This document shows positions 33,221 through 44,506 of a DNA stretch of 64,000 nt, one piece after another. Source of the DNA: Microtetraspora sp. NBRC 13810 (GTDB taxonomy: Bacteria > Actinomycetota > Actinomycetes > Streptosporangiales > Streptosporangiaceae); contig NZ_BSRQ01000026.1 in the NCBI RefSeq assembly GCF_030268685.1, positions 62,001 through 126,000 of the forward strand, read 5' to 3'. Made by a program: the position numbers and the translations under genes. The notes beneath the pieces are model-generated. The model was not told the origin of the DNA. It made no database searches and was given only the letters and a program-made list of their open reading frames with translations. Every line of letters begins with the position of its first letter. The stretch's first letter is position 1.

Positions 33221-33362
33221 GATCGCTGCGCTGTGGGCTCGCGCGCGCCTCAGACGGAGCGGGCTCGCGCTCGACTTGTCGACGACGATTCCTCGGCTTG
33301 GATGAGGGCCTGCCGCGCGTCAGCCACATCGACATCTGTCCGCGTTCGGAGCAATTCCACAC

Positions 33363-34850
33363 ATGACGAGCAGCACCGAGGCCACCTCGAACACCCCGCA
33401 GGTAGCGGTCAACGACATCGGTTCCGAAGAGGCCTTCCTCGCCGCGATCGACGAGACCATCAAGTACTTCAACGACGGCGACATCGTCGAAGGCACCGTC
33501 GTCAAGGTCGATCGAGACGAGGTCTTGCTCGACATCGGTTACAAGACCGAGGGGGTCATCCCCTCGCGTGAGCTCTCGATCAAGCACGATGTCGACCCGG
33601 CCGAGGTCGTCGAGGTCGGCGAGCACGTCGAGGCCCTGGTTCTCCAGAAGGAGGACAAGGAAGGCCGCCTGATCCTGTCCAAGAAGCGCGCGCAGTACGA
33701 GCGCGCCTGGGGCACGATCGAGAAGATCAAGGACGAGGACGGCATCGTCACCGGCACGGTCATCGAGGTCGTCAAGGGCGGCCTCATCCTCGACATCGGC
33801 CTGCGCGGCTTCCTGCCGGCGTCCCTGGTCGAGATGCGCCGCGTCCGCGACCTGCAGCCCTACGTCGGCCGCGAGCTCGAAGCCAAGATCATCGAGCTGG
33901 ACAAGAACCGCAACAACGTGGTCCTGTCCCGCCGCGCCTGGCTGGAGCAGACGCAGTCCGAGGTTCGCCAGACGTTCCTCAACACCCTGCAGAAGGGCCA
34001 GGTCCGCAAGGGCGTCGTGTCCTCGATCGTCAACTTCGGCGCCTTCGTGGACCTCGGCGGTGTCGACGGTCTGGTGCACGTCTCCGAGCTTTCCTGGAAG
34101 CACATCGACCACCCCTCCGAAGTGGTCGAGGTCGGCCAGGAGGTCACCGTCGAGGTCCTCGACGTCGACATGGAGCGCGAGCGGGTCTCCCTGTCGCTCA
34201 AGGCGACGCAGGAGGACCCCTGGCAGCAGTTCGCCCGTACCCACCAGATCGGCCAGGTCGTTCCCGGCCGGGTCACCAAGCTGGTGCCGTTCGGTGCGTT
34301 CGTCCGGGTCGAGGAGGGCATCGAGGGCCTGGTCCACATCTCCGAGCTGGCCGAGCGCCACGTGGAGATCCCGGAGCAGGTCGTCCAGGTCGGCGACGAG
34401 ATCTTCGTCAAGATCATCGACATCGACCTCGACCGCCGTCGCATCTCGCTGTCCCTCAAGCAGGCCAACGAGGGCGCGATCGGCGCCGACGTCGAGTTCG
34501 ACCCCACGCTGTACGGCATGGCGGCGACCTACGACGACCAGGGCAACTACATCTACCCCGAGGGCTTCGACTCGGAGACCGGCGAGTGGCTCGAAGGCTT
34601 CGAGAAGCAGCGTGAGGAGTGGGAGCGGCAGTACGCCGAGGCCCAGACCCGCTTCGAGGCGCACAAGAAGCAGGTCGAAGAGGCCCGCAAGGCCGAGGCC
34701 GAGGCCGGCGAGATCCCGCAGACCTACTCGGGTGAGACCGCCCCGGCGGCCGGTGGCTCCAGCTCGTCCAACGCTTCGGGCGGCGGCGCCCTCGCCTCCG
34801 ACGAGGCGCTGGCCGCGCTCCGCGAGAAGCTGGCCGGCGGTCAGAGCTGA
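33363..34850 (+). CDS. rpsA: 30S ribosomal protein S1
   Basis: RNA-binding protein that recruits mRNA to the 30S subunit. 495 residues with four S1 domains (about 33-105, 120-185, 205-275 and 290-362), the third and fourth being the best conserved (GVVSSIVNFGAFVDLGGVDGLVH; GRVTKLVPFGAFVRVEEGIEGLVH). This is the actinobacterial four-domain layout rather than the six of E. coli. The C-terminal 120 residues are acidic and Ser/Ala-rich, and probably disordered. No classical Shine-Dalgarno precedes the ATG, as is common for rpsA. Confidence 0.97.
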   Translation: MTSSTEATSNTPQVAVNDIGSEEAFLAAIDETIKYFNDGDIVEGTVVKVDRDEVLLDIGYKTEGVIPSRELSIKHDVDPAEVVEVGEHVEALVLQKEDKEGRLILSKKRAQYERAWGTIEKIKDEDGIVTGTVIEVVKGGLILDIGLRGFLPASLVEMRRVRDLQPYVGRELEAKIIELDKNRNNVVLSRRAWLEQTQSEVRQTFLNTLQKGQVRKGVVSSIVNFGAFVDLGGVDGLVHVSELSWKHIDHPSEVVEVGQEVTVEVLDVDMERERVSLSLKATQEDPWQQFARTHQIGQVVPGRVTKLVPFGAFVRVEEGIEGLVHISELAERHVEIPEQVVQVGDEIFVKIIDIDLDRRRISLSLKQANEGAIGADVEFDPTLYGMAATYDDQGNYIYPEGFDSETGEWLEGFEKQREEWERQYAEAQTRFEAHKKQVEEARKAEAEAGEIPQTYSGETAPAAGGSSSSNASGGGALASDEALAALREKLAGGQS

Positions 34851-34874
34851 CCCGCTTCTAGCCGACGCGTAACA

Positions 34875-34904
34875 ACGAGGGCCCCGCTCCGGCGGGGCCC
34901 TCGT
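34875..34904 (+). terminator. Terminator of rpsA
   Basis: Perfect 13-bp GC-rich stem (34875-34887 with 34892-34904), 4-nt loop, 25 nt after the stop; only a weak T content follows. Confidence 0.8.
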
Positions 34905-34965
34905 CCGCGTTCACGCCCAGGCGGGCCGAGCCGGGCCGGGCGCGGCAGCGAGTAAGGTGGGCGCC

Positions 34966-35424
34966 GTGACGCGGATCGAGCGGGCCGCCCCCGAAGACGC
35001 CGGAGAGATCCTCACCGTGCAGCGGGCGGCCTACGTGACGGAGGCCCAGCTCTACGGCGACCCGTTCATCTCCCCGCTGGTGGAGACCGCCGAGCGGATC
35101 CGGAAGATCATCGAGTCCGGCACGGTGCTCAAGGCGTGCGAGGAGGGCCGGCTGATCGGGGCGGTGCGCGGTCAGATGGCCGACGCCACCTGCCTGGTGG
35201 GCCGCCTGGTGGTGGCGCCCGACAGCCAGGGGCGGGGGGTCGGCGGCGCGCTGCTCGCCGCCCTGCACGAGCAGGTGCCGGACGCCACGGCCTTCGCGTC
35301 GTCCACCGGTCACCTGTCCGAGGGCAACCTGCGGCTCTACCGGCGGCACGGCTACCGTGAGACCGGCCGCGAGCGGGTCCACGACCACCTCACCCTCGTG
35401 CACCTGCGGAAGGAGCGTTCTTGA
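34966..35424 (+). CDS. GNAT family N-acetyltransferase
   Basis: 152 residues from GTG 34966, chosen because AAGGTGG lies about 5 nt upstream. GNAT fold with the acetyl-CoA motif [24 protein letters not shown] (the Q-G-R-G-V-G pyrophosphate loop) and a C-terminal LYRRHGY motif B. Substrate unknown. Overlaps coaE by one base. Confidence 0.88.
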   Translation: MTRIERAAPEDAGEILTVQRAAYVTEAQLYGDPFISPLVETAERIRKIIESGTVLKACEEGRLIGAVRGQMADATCLVGRLVVAPDSQGRGVGGALLAALHEQVPDATAFASSTGHLSEGNLRLYRRHGYRETGRERVHDHLTLVHLRKERS

Positions 35425-36020
35425 TGCTCAAGGTGGGCCTGACCGGTGGCATCGGGTCGGGCAAGAGCGAGGTGGCCAGGCGGCTGTCCGCCCGCGGAGC
35501 GGTGGTGATCGACGCCGACAAGATCGCCAGGGAGGTCGTCGAGCCGGGCACCGAGGGCCTGGCGCGGATCGTCGAGGTCTTCGGCGAGGGTGTGCTGCGC
35601 GCGGACGGCGCCCTCGACCGGGAGAAGCTGGGCTCGATCGTCTTCCCCGACAAGGAGAAGCTCGCCTCGCTCAACGCGATCGTGCACCCCCTGGTCGGCA
35701 CCAGGGTCGCCGGCCTCCAGGCCGCCGCCCCCGGCGACGCGATCGTGGTCTACGACGTGCCGCTCCTCGCCGAGAACAACCTCGCCCCCATGTACGACGT
35801 GGTGATCGTGGTGGACGCCGCCGACGAGATCCGCCTGGACCGGCTGGTGCACGCCCGCGGCATGGCCGAGGCCGACGCGAAGGCCCGGATCGCCGCGCAG
35901 GCGTCCAGGGACGAGCGGCTGGCCGTCGCCGACCTCATCATCCCCAACGAGGGCCCGCTGGAGGAACTGGACGCACGGGTGGACGAGGTCTGGCACCACC
36001 TGCGGCAGGCGGCCCTCTAG
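35424..36020 (+). CDS. coaE: Dephospho-CoA kinase
   Basis: Last step of coenzyme A synthesis: phosphorylates the 3'-OH of dephospho-CoA. 198 residues from ATG 35424 (TTG 35421 is also in frame). P-loop [11 protein letters not shown] at residues 5-15, [10 protein letters not shown], the [10 protein letters not shown] substrate stretch and the LIxNEG end are typical. GGAAGGAG precedes it. In many actinobacteria coaE carries a C-terminal UPF0157 domain; here it does not. Confidence 0.95.
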   Translation: MLKVGLTGGIGSGKSEVARRLSARGAVVIDADKIAREVVEPGTEGLARIVEVFGEGVLRADGALDREKLGSIVFPDKEKLASLNAIVHPLVGTRVAGLQAAAPGDAIVVYDVPLLAENNLAPMYDVVIVVDAADEIRLDRLVHARGMAEADAKARIAAQASRDERLAVADLIIPNEGPLEELDARVDEVWHHLRQAAL

Positions 36021-36047
36021 CGAGCCGCCCGGCGGGCGTGTGGGATC

Positions 36048-37223
36048 ATGGGCCGCGTGCCGCGCATCGGCGGACCCGACCTCCTCCGGCTCGCGCTGCT
36101 CGCCACCGGAGCGCTCTGCGTCGCCACCGGCCTGCTGCCGCTGGGCGAGGCGGCCGCGGCGATGGCGGAGATCGGGCCGCTGCTGCTCTTCCTCGCCGGC
36201 GTCGTCGTCCTCTCGGAGCTGACCAGGGAGGCGCAGGTCTTCGACGTCGTGGCCACCCGGCTGGCGATCGCCGGCAAGGGCAGCTATCCCGCGCTGTTCT
36301 TCCTGTGCACGGCCTTCGCCTCGCTGGTCACGATCTTCCTCAACCTCGACACCACGGCGATCCTGCTGACCCCGGTCATGCTCGCGCTGGCGGCCAGGGC
36401 CGGCATCGCGGCGCTGCCGCTGGCGATGGTCACCCTGTGGCTCGCCAACACCGCGAGCCTCCTGCTGCCGGTCTCCAACCTGACGAACCTGCTCGCGATG
36501 AGCAGCCTGAACCTGACGACGGTGGAGTTCGCCGGACGCATGTGGGCGCCGCAGGCCGCCTCGATCGCGGTGACGCTGGCGTTCCTGTGGGCGTTCTTCT
36601 GGCGGCGCGGCGCGCGCGGGGCCGAGCGCTACGAGCCGCCCGCGCCGGTCCCGGTCGCGGACCCGGTGCTGTGCGCCGGGGCGGGGGGCGCCTGCCTGGC
36701 CTTCGTCGCCGCGATCTTCGCCGGGGTAGCCGTGGGCGTCGCGGCGGCGGCGGCCGCCGTCCTCGTGCTCGCGCTCTTCGCGGTGCGCGCGCCGCGGCGG
36801 CTCGTGTGGAGCCTGGTCCCGTGGCGGCTCCTGGTCTTCGTCACCGGGCTCTTCCTGGTCGTCCCCACCCTGGGCCGCCTCGGCCTGACCGACCTGATGA
36901 ACACGCTGATCGGCGGCGGCGGCGCCTACCGCACCGCGTTCACCGGCGCGGGGCTGGCCAACCTGGTCAACAACCTGCCCGCCTACGCCGCCGCGCGGCA
37001 GGCCGTCCCCTTGCACCACGGCGACCAGACGCTGGCCCTGCTCATCGGCGCCAACGCCGGGCCGCTGGTCACGCCGTGGGCCTCGTTGGCCACGCTGCTG
37101 TGGTTCGAGTGGTGCCGCCGCGGGCGGGTGCGGGTGCCGGTGGCGAAGGTCGTGCTGACCGGCGCCGGCCTGGCGGTCGCCGCCGTGGGCTCGGCGGTCG
37201 CCGCGCTGCTGCTGACCGCCTGA
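36048..37223 (+). CDS. ArsB/SLC13-type ion permease
   Basis: 391 residues with ten or more hydrophobic segments, of the ion transporter superfamily (ArsB/CitM/SLC13). Two inverted halves each carry a hairpin with the family's Asn/Thr-rich tip: FLNLDTTAILLTPVMLAL and ANLVNNLPAYAA, plus NTASLLLPVSNLTN. Arsenite, citrate or another anion is possible. No arsR or arsC gene lies nearby, so arsenical export is not supported by context. Start could be ATG 36048 or GTG 36057. Confidence 0.8.
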   Translation: MGRVPRIGGPDLLRLALLATGALCVATGLLPLGEAAAAMAEIGPLLLFLAGVVVLSELTREAQVFDVVATRLAIAGKGSYPALFFLCTAFASLVTIFLNLDTTAILLTPVMLALAARAGIAALPLAMVTLWLANTASLLLPVSNLTNLLAMSSLNLTTVEFAGRMWAPQAASIAVTLAFLWAFFWRRGARGAERYEPPAPVPVADPVLCAGAGGACLAFVAAIFAGVAVGVAAAAAAVLVLALFAVRAPRRLVWSLVPWRLLVFVTGLFLVVPTLGRLGLTDLMNTLIGGGGAYRTAFTGAGLANLVNNLPAYAAARQAVPLHHGDQTLALLIGANAGPLVTPWASLATLLWFEWCRRGRVRVPVAKVVLTGAGLAVAAVGSAVAALLLTA

Positions 37224-37274
37224 GGGCCCCGTACGGCCGGCGCCGGGCGGCGGGAGCCGTACGGGGCGGGGAGG

Positions 37275-38048
37275 TCAGAACCAGCCGCGGTGGCGGGCCA
37301 TGGACTGGAGACCGGCGTGCAGGGCCTGCTCGGCCGTGGCCGGGTTGCCGTCGTAGCGGACGGTGAAGCGGTTGTAGGTGTCGTGGCTGGAGTTGAGGAA
37401 GCCGCCGCGGGTGTCGGCCTCCAGGATGACGTCCATCGACTGCGGGCCGGCGATGAAGGTGAGCTCCAGCTCGTTGAAGTGGCGGCGCCAGTCGTGGCCC
37501 GCGTAGTACTCGATCTCCTGGAAGAACGGCATGGTCGAGCCGCGCAGCGTGCCGCGCTCCAGGTCGGCCTTCTTGAACCGGAAGCCCGCGTTGTCCAGCG
37601 CGCGCAGCAGGTGGTCCTGGGCGGGGAGCGGGTTGACGAACAGCGGGTCGAGGTCGCCCTTGTCCAGCGCGCCGGCCAGGGCGAGCTCGGTGGCCACGCC
37701 CAGCCGCATCCCGTGCAGGGGGTGGCCGCCGATGGCGCTGATCGGCGTCTCCCACGGCACCGCGATCTCGAAACGCGCGGTGTTGGACTGCCCGGCGGCG
37801 AGCTGGAACGGGCCGGTGATCTGCTGGCGGAGGAAGCTGTAGTTCGACTGGTACTCGTTGTCGCCGCTCTCGACCTCGACGACGGCGGTGAAGTCGATGA
37901 AGATGCCGTCGACCTTGTGGTCGGCGGAACCGCCACGGAAGTTCACCTCACCGCGGAGGAGCTCACCGGGACGGACGTTGGAGTTGTGCAGAACCGTGTC
38001 GACCTCGACACCGGCGCCGAACGCGGCCATGAGTTTGCGGAACACCAT
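37275..38048 (-). CDS. Sporulation-control protein Spo0M homologue
   Basis: 257 residues from ATG 38048 (MVFRKLMAAFGAGVEVDT), with TGGAG 8 nt upstream on the minus strand. Matches the Spo0M/arrestin-like layout: VDTVLHNSNVRPGELLRGEV, G-x-ADHKVDGI, and the C-terminal HRRGWF-like end after DTYNRFTVRYDGN. In Bacillus Spo0M affects sporulation timing; in actinobacteria it is widespread and its role is unclear. Lies just downstream of the SPFH pair on the same strand, 28 nt from the end of the second SPFH gene. Confidence 0.88.
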   Translation of the reverse strand: MVFRKLMAAFGAGVEVDTVLHNSNVRPGELLRGEVNFRGGSADHKVDGIFIDFTAVVEVESGDNEYQSNYSFLRQQITGPFQLAAGQSNTARFEIAVPWETPISAIGGHPLHGMRLGVATELALAGALDKGDLDPLFVNPLPAQDHLLRALDNAGFRFKKADLERGTLRGSTMPFFQEIEYYAGHDWRRHFNELELTFIAGPQSMDVILEADTRGGFLNSSHDTYNRFTVRYDGNPATAEQALHAGLQSMARHRGWF

Positions 38049-38076
38049 CGGGTGGACTCCAGGGTGAGGTGGGTTG

Positions 38077-39324
38077 TCAGTTGGGTTCAACGGGCGGCTT
38101 GACCCGCCCGTTCCCGCCCGTGATCCCGGGCAGGAGTTGCGCGAGCAGCAGCGTGGACAGCGCCGAGGAGTCCCCGGCCCCCTGTGCCGTCCTGACCACG
38201 ATCGGCTGCGGCGCGCTCTCGGTGAGCTTGGCGCCCACGTCGAGCCTGCGGCGCGCCAGCTCGTACTGGAGCACCGCGCGATTGTCGCGGTAGGAGTCCG
38301 CCAGCCGGCGCAGGGCCTTGGCCTCGTTCTCAGCGGAGGTCAGCTCGGCGCGGCCCCTGGCCTCGATCTCCCAGCGCACCCGCTGCGCCTCGGTCTCGTG
38401 CTCCTCCAGCATCCGCGCCACGTCCTTGCGCGCGGTGTTGTGGGCCGCCTTGACCTCGACGATCCGGGCGTCGCGGGTCTTCTTCGCCCGCTCGATCTCC
38501 ATCAGCAGCGTGTCGATCCTGCGCTTCCTGGTCAGCTCCCACTCCCGCTCGTAGGCCGACAGCTCCTTGGCGACCTTCTCCCGGGTGGCGAGGTGCTGCT
38601 GGTAGGTGTCGGGCAACTGCACGTCGGGGATGTTCGCGCCGGTGACCCGGACGCCGTACCTGCCGAGCTGGCGGTTCAGCGCGTCCTGCATGTCGCCCAC
38701 ATCAGAGCCGCGCAGGTCGTAGGCGCGCTCGGTGTGCACCTTGCGGCTGCGCTGGCGGATCGCGTCCTGCACGGCGCTGGACAGCACCAGGTCGAAGTTG
38801 CCCGCGCCGATCGTCCGGACGAACGCCACCGGGTCGACGATGCGGAACTTCAGGAAGAACTCGATCGCCTTCAGCGGGACGTTCTCGGCCGTCGGGCAGG
38901 CCGAGATGGGCGCCGTGTAGGGGATCTCGGTCGAGGTGTCCACCACCGCGTCCACCCGGTCCCACGGCAGCCACAGGTAGTGCCGGCCCGGCTCCAGCGT
39001 GCCGGTGATCGCCCCCCACCTGCTCCGCACGCCCGTGGTGCCCTGCTCGATCTCGATGATCGAGCGCCGCCACACCCAGACCAGCCCGGCGGCGAGGGAG
39101 ACCGCCGCGCCCAGCCAGGCGAACAGCGCGAGGGCTCCGCCGGCGAAGATCCCGGTGCCGGCCAGGTAGAGGGCCAGGAAGAGCAGCGACGTCCACGCCA
39201 GGCCGCGCCGGTCCTTGGGGATCACCACGGGGACGAGCTGGCCCTGCTCGCCGCCGCGGAGCAACTGGCGGATCTCGGACCAGGAGGCCAGGGAATCCTT
39301 GATCTTGGAGAACTCGCGGTTCAT
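38077..39324 (-). CDS. SPFH/band 7 membrane protein (second of pair)
   Basis: 415 residues starting at ATG 39324, which overlaps the previous stop by four bases. Two adjacent hydrophobic segments at about 45-85, then an SPFH domain (about 85-265; EQGTTGVRSRWG, GRHYLWLPWDRV) followed by a long alpha-helical, charged coiled-coil (about 265-370; KVAKELSAYEREWELTRKRR). SPFH proteins form membrane-bound rings or scaffolds. With its upstream partner it is likely to form a hetero-oligomer. The frame continues far upstream in the track but only as a shadow of the partner. Confidence 0.87.
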   Translation of the reverse strand: MNREFSKIKDSLASWSEIRQLLRGGEQGQLVPVVIPKDRRGLAWTSLLFLALYLAGTGIFAGGALALFAWLGAAVSLAAGLVWVWRRSIIEIEQGTTGVRSRWGAITGTLEPGRHYLWLPWDRVDAVVDTSTEIPYTAPISACPTAENVPLKAIEFFLKFRIVDPVAFVRTIGAGNFDLVLSSAVQDAIRQRSRKVHTERAYDLRGSDVGDMQDALNRQLGRYGVRVTGANIPDVQLPDTYQQHLATREKVAKELSAYEREWELTRKRRIDTLLMEIERAKKTRDARIVEVKAAHNTARKDVARMLEEHETEAQRVRWEIEARGRAELTSAENEAKALRRLADSYRDNRAVLQYELARRRLDVGAKLTESAPQPIVVRTAQGAGDSSALSTLLLAQLLPGITGGNGRVKPPVEPN

Positions 39325-40937
39325 CGGACCTCCTCCCCGGCACCCGCCGGGTGCGGCGGGACCGGTGCGCTCGGCCGTACGGCGGAGCCTTGGTCGGGTG
39401 CGGCGAGCAGGGCGGCGATCTCGGTCTCCCGCGCCGCGACCCGGTCGCGGATCTCGCCCATCCTGGACCGGATCGCCGCCATGTCCTCGGCGGAGAACAG
39501 CGCGGCGCCGCGGCCGCCGATGAGCTGCTGGGCCAGGGCCAGGAAGTCGATGTCCCCGCCGGCCCCGCCGTCGCCGACCTGGACGACGCGCGGCAGCCGC
39601 GCGGCGACCGACTCCAGCTTGTCCAGCAGGTCGGTCTGGAACCGGTAGTCGAGGATCTCCGGCGCCCCGGCGGCCGACAGCGCCCTGATGTCCAGCGCCT
39701 GGGCCTCCAGCAGGGCCGCGTTGGCGTTCGCCGTGCTCTCCGCCTCCACCAGCCGCTGCCGGGCCTGCGCCTTGGCCTTGTGGGACTCCCGCTCCAGGGC
39801 GGTGTCCATCTGCGCCTGGTAACCGGCGATCTCGGCGTGGATCGCGGACAGCGTCTCGTGCAGCCCGGCCAGTTCCTTGGCCAGGTCGCCCTCGTTCTGC
39901 TCCTTGCGCAGCTGGAGCTCGTACTCGTAGGTGTAGGCCTCCTTGGCGACCCGCACCATCTCCGGCGCCGCCAGGTCCATCCGGTACTCCTGGCTGGAGG
40001 GCTCGGCGTGCGTGATGTTGACGTCGGTGAGGCGTACGGCCGGCAGGAACTGCTGGTTGAGGTTCTCCAGCATGCCGTGCGTGTTCTCGCCCACCAGGTC
40101 GTAGATGTCCTCGGCGCGCTGGGCGTAGATCAGGCTGCGGGTGACCTCGCTGATCGCGTTCTGCAGCTTGGCCTGGAAGCCGCCGACCGAGCCGAGCACG
40201 AAGATGAACTCCGCCGGGTCCTCGATCCGGAACTGCAGGAAGAGGTCGACGCTCGCCTTGACGCCCTGCTGGGTGGGGGCCTCGCTGATCGGCGCGTTGA
40301 AGGGGTACTCGCGGGTCGTGTTGACGATGTAGCTGACCCGTTTCCACGGGTTGAACAGCGTCACCCGGCCCGGTTCGGCGATCTCCACCAGCTTGCCGAA
40401 CTTCGTGATCAGCGCGCGGCAGCCCTCCGGCACCATCACCACGCTGCGGCGCCACCACAGGAAGACCGCGGCCACCAGCAGCACGGCCCAGTAGTGCGGG
40501 CCGAACAGCACCCGGGCGCCGTCGGGCAGGCCGGTGGCGACCAGCCCGGCCAGGCCGAGCGCCACGAGCACCACCAGCGGCACGACCAGCTTCACCGCTC
40601 CGCTCCTGGGGATCACCACCGGCGAGATGACGTGCATGGCACGGCCGCCCTCGCCCTGCCCGGAGAAGCTGCGGTTGAGGATCTCGCCGGCCTCGGCGAG
40701 GGAGGCCGGGCGGGCCTCGATCTGGGTGCCGGTCGACGCCGCCTGGTCCCGGGCGGCGGCGAAGTCGTGCGGGTCGAGGCGGAAGGCCGCGCCCTGCCCG
40801 CCCTGGAGCTGGCCGGCGGCCTGGTTCACCAGCCCGCCGACCATCTGCCCGACCGCCGAGCGCGGGTCACCTCCTCCGGCGACGCTCTGGGCGACGCCCA
40901 TCGCCTGGTCGAGGATCGCCTGTCGTGGTCGAGACAT
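39321..40937 (-). CDS. SPFH/band 7 membrane protein (first of pair)
   Basis: 538 residues. An N-terminal 90-residue soluble part rich in Gly, Ala and Gln, two hydrophobic segments (about 117-160), the SPFH domain (about 165-345; VPEGCRALITKFGK, LFNPWKRVSYIVNT, QFRIEDPAEFIF), then a coiled coil (about 345-440) and a C-terminal Ala-rich region. Same order as its partner, so the two look like an old duplication. CGGAGG-type ribosome-binding site 8 nt from the ATG. A 12-bp-arm palindrome lies 15 nt upstream of the start. Confidence 0.87.
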   Translation of the reverse strand: MSRPRQAILDQAMGVAQSVAGGGDPRSAVGQMVGGLVNQAAGQLQGGQGAAFRLDPHDFAAARDQAASTGTQIEARPASLAEAGEILNRSFSGQGEGGRAMHVISPVVIPRSGAVKLVVPLVVLVALGLAGLVATGLPDGARVLFGPHYWAVLLVAAVFLWWRRSVVMVPEGCRALITKFGKLVEIAEPGRVTLFNPWKRVSYIVNTTREYPFNAPISEAPTQQGVKASVDLFLQFRIEDPAEFIFVLGSVGGFQAKLQNAISEVTRSLIYAQRAEDIYDLVGENTHGMLENLNQQFLPAVRLTDVNITHAEPSSQEYRMDLAAPEMVRVAKEAYTYEYELQLRKEQNEGDLAKELAGLHETLSAIHAEIAGYQAQMDTALERESHKAKAQARQRLVEAESTANANAALLEAQALDIRALSAAGAPEILDYRFQTDLLDKLESVAARLPRVVQVGDGGAGGDIDFLALAQQLIGGRGAALFSAEDMAAIRSRMGEIRDRVAARETEIAALLAAPDQGSAVRPSAPVPPHPAGAGEEVR

Positions 40938-40951
40938 CCATCACACCTCCG

Positions 40952-40977
40952 TATATTCACCTGGACAGGTGGATATA
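40952..40977. promoter_or_regulatory. Palindromic operator candidate for the SPFH operon
   Basis: TATATTCACCTG (40952-40963), two-base spacer, CAGGTGGATATA (40966-40977): 12-bp arms with one mismatch. It sits 15-40 bases before the SPFH start codon and just upstream of the ribosome-binding site (complement of CCTCC at 40946-40950). Nothing else in the 190-bp divergent region with uvrB is as symmetric. Confidence 0.65.
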
Positions 40978-41129
40978 TCACGTCACGTAGTTGTACGTAC
41001 ACTTTTATTGGCTGAAACGTGTAACTGCAGGGATAGTCAAGGGGGGCGGCCTTGCGAACCGCTTGACGGCCGATTGCGCGGCTTCCGGTCCGGCCGGTTC
41101 TGTCGGTGGCGCCGCCTAGAGTGGGTCAG

Positions 41130-43235
<2,106 letters not shown>

Positions 43236-43440
43236 CCGCCCCCCGATCACCCGCCACGGGCTCCCCGATCGCCCACCGGTGGCTCAGCGGGCCATGCGAC
43301 GGGTGCCAAGGGGGTTACGCGACGGTAGCCGGCACGGGCCGCGCTGTGCCGGCTTCGTTGCGCTGTGCCGGCTTCGTCGTGGGGTGCCCACAACGGTCGT
43401 GGTGTGCTCGCCACGGTTGCGCTGTGGTTAGGGGCGCGGC

Positions 43441-43525
43441 GCGGGCCGTGGTCAGGCGCGGGCCGTGGTCAGGCGCGGGCCGTGGTCAGGCGCGGGCCGT
43501 GGTCAGGCGCGGGCCGTGGTCAGGC
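43441..43525. repeat. Five perfect 17-bp tandem repeats
   Basis: Unit GCGGGCCGTGGTCAGGC at 43441, 43458, 43475, 43492 and 43509. The last copy covers the stop codon (43520-43522) of the minus-strand gene, so its terminus may be set by repeat number. Upstream, 43340-43380 holds two copies of a 19-bp TGCGCTGTGCCGGCTTCGT-type unit. No other gene lies between uvrB and this point. Confidence 0.9.
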
Positions 43526-44239
43526 GCGGTCCTCCGGCGGGTGAGGTTGCCGGTACTGGTGGGGCTGCTGTAGCGGATGCGGTTGCTGGTGCGGTTGCTG
43601 GACCGGGTGGGGCTGCTCTACGGTTCGCCGGTAGAGCTCGTCGATCTCGTCCAGGGGGTCGCGGACAGCGCTGCCGCGGCGGGCCTCCAGCTCAAGCTCG
43701 GTCCGGTCGTGCAGGTCGGACAGGCCGGTCGCGGCGTGCCCGACCTGGCTGTCGAGCAGGTCGGCGCGGACCCGGGCGCAGGTGGTGGTCAGCTTGGCGT
43801 AGTGGTCGCGCAGCCGTTCCAGGGTGACGTGGTCGATGAAGCCGGAGGCGCGCCGGTGCTGGGCGTACATGCCGAGCTGGGAGTCGAGCACCGCGGCGTG
43901 CTCCTCGATCTCCTTGATCAGCGCGGGGAGGTCGCCGAGGCCCCACCCCTGACGCAGCGCGTGGTCCACGGCCTGGCGGGTCGTCGAGACCTCGCGCCGC
44001 AGGCTCACCCGCAGCCGCTCGGTCTCCGCCGCCTCACCCGTCCCCATCGCGTTGACCTGGGTGACGAGCTTGGTCGAGACCGTGCGTGCCTTGCGTGCGG
44101 CGGCCTTGCCCAGCTTGATCGCGACATAGATCCCGACGCCGCCGACGACCAGCAGGAACAAGAAGATCACCAAGATGATCGTGATGAGGGTGTCGATCGC
44201 AGGCACCTCCGCACCGGAGAGTCGGACGCCATCGAGCAT
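43520..44239 (-). CDS. Single-span membrane protein with coiled coil, function unknown
   Basis: 239 residues from ATG 44239. A membrane helix at about 17-40 follows a short N-terminus, then a basic stretch and a long alpha-helical region (about 55-190) with heptad-like leucines, and a C-terminal tail of QPHP/QPHQ repeats (about 205-239). I recognise no domain. ATG 44239 is uncertain; a GTG about 30 bases in, behind GCGGAG, is possible. The 3' end lies in the tandem repeats. Confidence 0.65.
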   Translation of the reverse strand: MLDGVRLSGAEVPAIDTLITIILVIFLFLLVVGGVGIYVAIKLGKAAARKARTVSTKLVTQVNAMGTGEAAETERLRVSLRREVSTTRQAVDHALRQGWGLGDLPALIKEIEEHAAVLDSQLGMYAQHRRASGFIDHVTLERLRDHYAKLTTTCARVRADLLDSQVGHAATGLSDLHDRTELELEARRGSAVRDPLDEIDELYRRTVEQPHPVQQPHQQPHPLQQPHQYRQPHPPEDRA

Positions 44240-44506
44240 AACCGCCCCCGCCCCCCAACGCTGGATGATCACCCACCACCCACCGCCCGCCGTCCGCCGA
44301 CTGGAACCGGGATCGGCGCCGCCGTCCGGCGCCCACCGCTTACCGCCCGACGCGCGGCGCCCACCGACCGCCGACCCGGGGCCGGGGAACGGCGACCGCC
44401 GACCCGGGGCCGGGGACCGGGGACCGGGGACTAAAGACGGGTGACGGGTGATGGGCGATCTACGGATGTGGACGGATCTTCGTACCTGAGCCCTCGGGCG
44501 GGATGG
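44240..44506. other. Intergenic region with GC-rich repeats
   Basis: No gene seen. Two near-identical copies of a GACCGCCGACCCGGGGCCGG block begin at 44366 and 44394 (period 28), followed by GGGGACC triplets. Confidence 0.5.

Larger units (their letters stand above)
32615..33362. other. Intergenic region polA-rpsA
   Basis: 748 bases with no gene I can support. It contains three imperfect 37-bp repeats (32666, 32703, 32740), an AT-rich patch at about 32855-32915, the rpsA promoter candidate at 33192-33220 and a long rpsA 5' leader. Several short frames run through it but have no plausible start context. Confidence 0.5.

Noticed and set aside
40460-41015. Plus-strand frame across the SPFH promoter region
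   Set aside because: Continuation of an antisense shadow of the SPFH gene, with no start signals.
43441-43525. CRISPR-like array
   Set aside because: Units are directly adjacent with no spacers, so these are plain tandem repeats.
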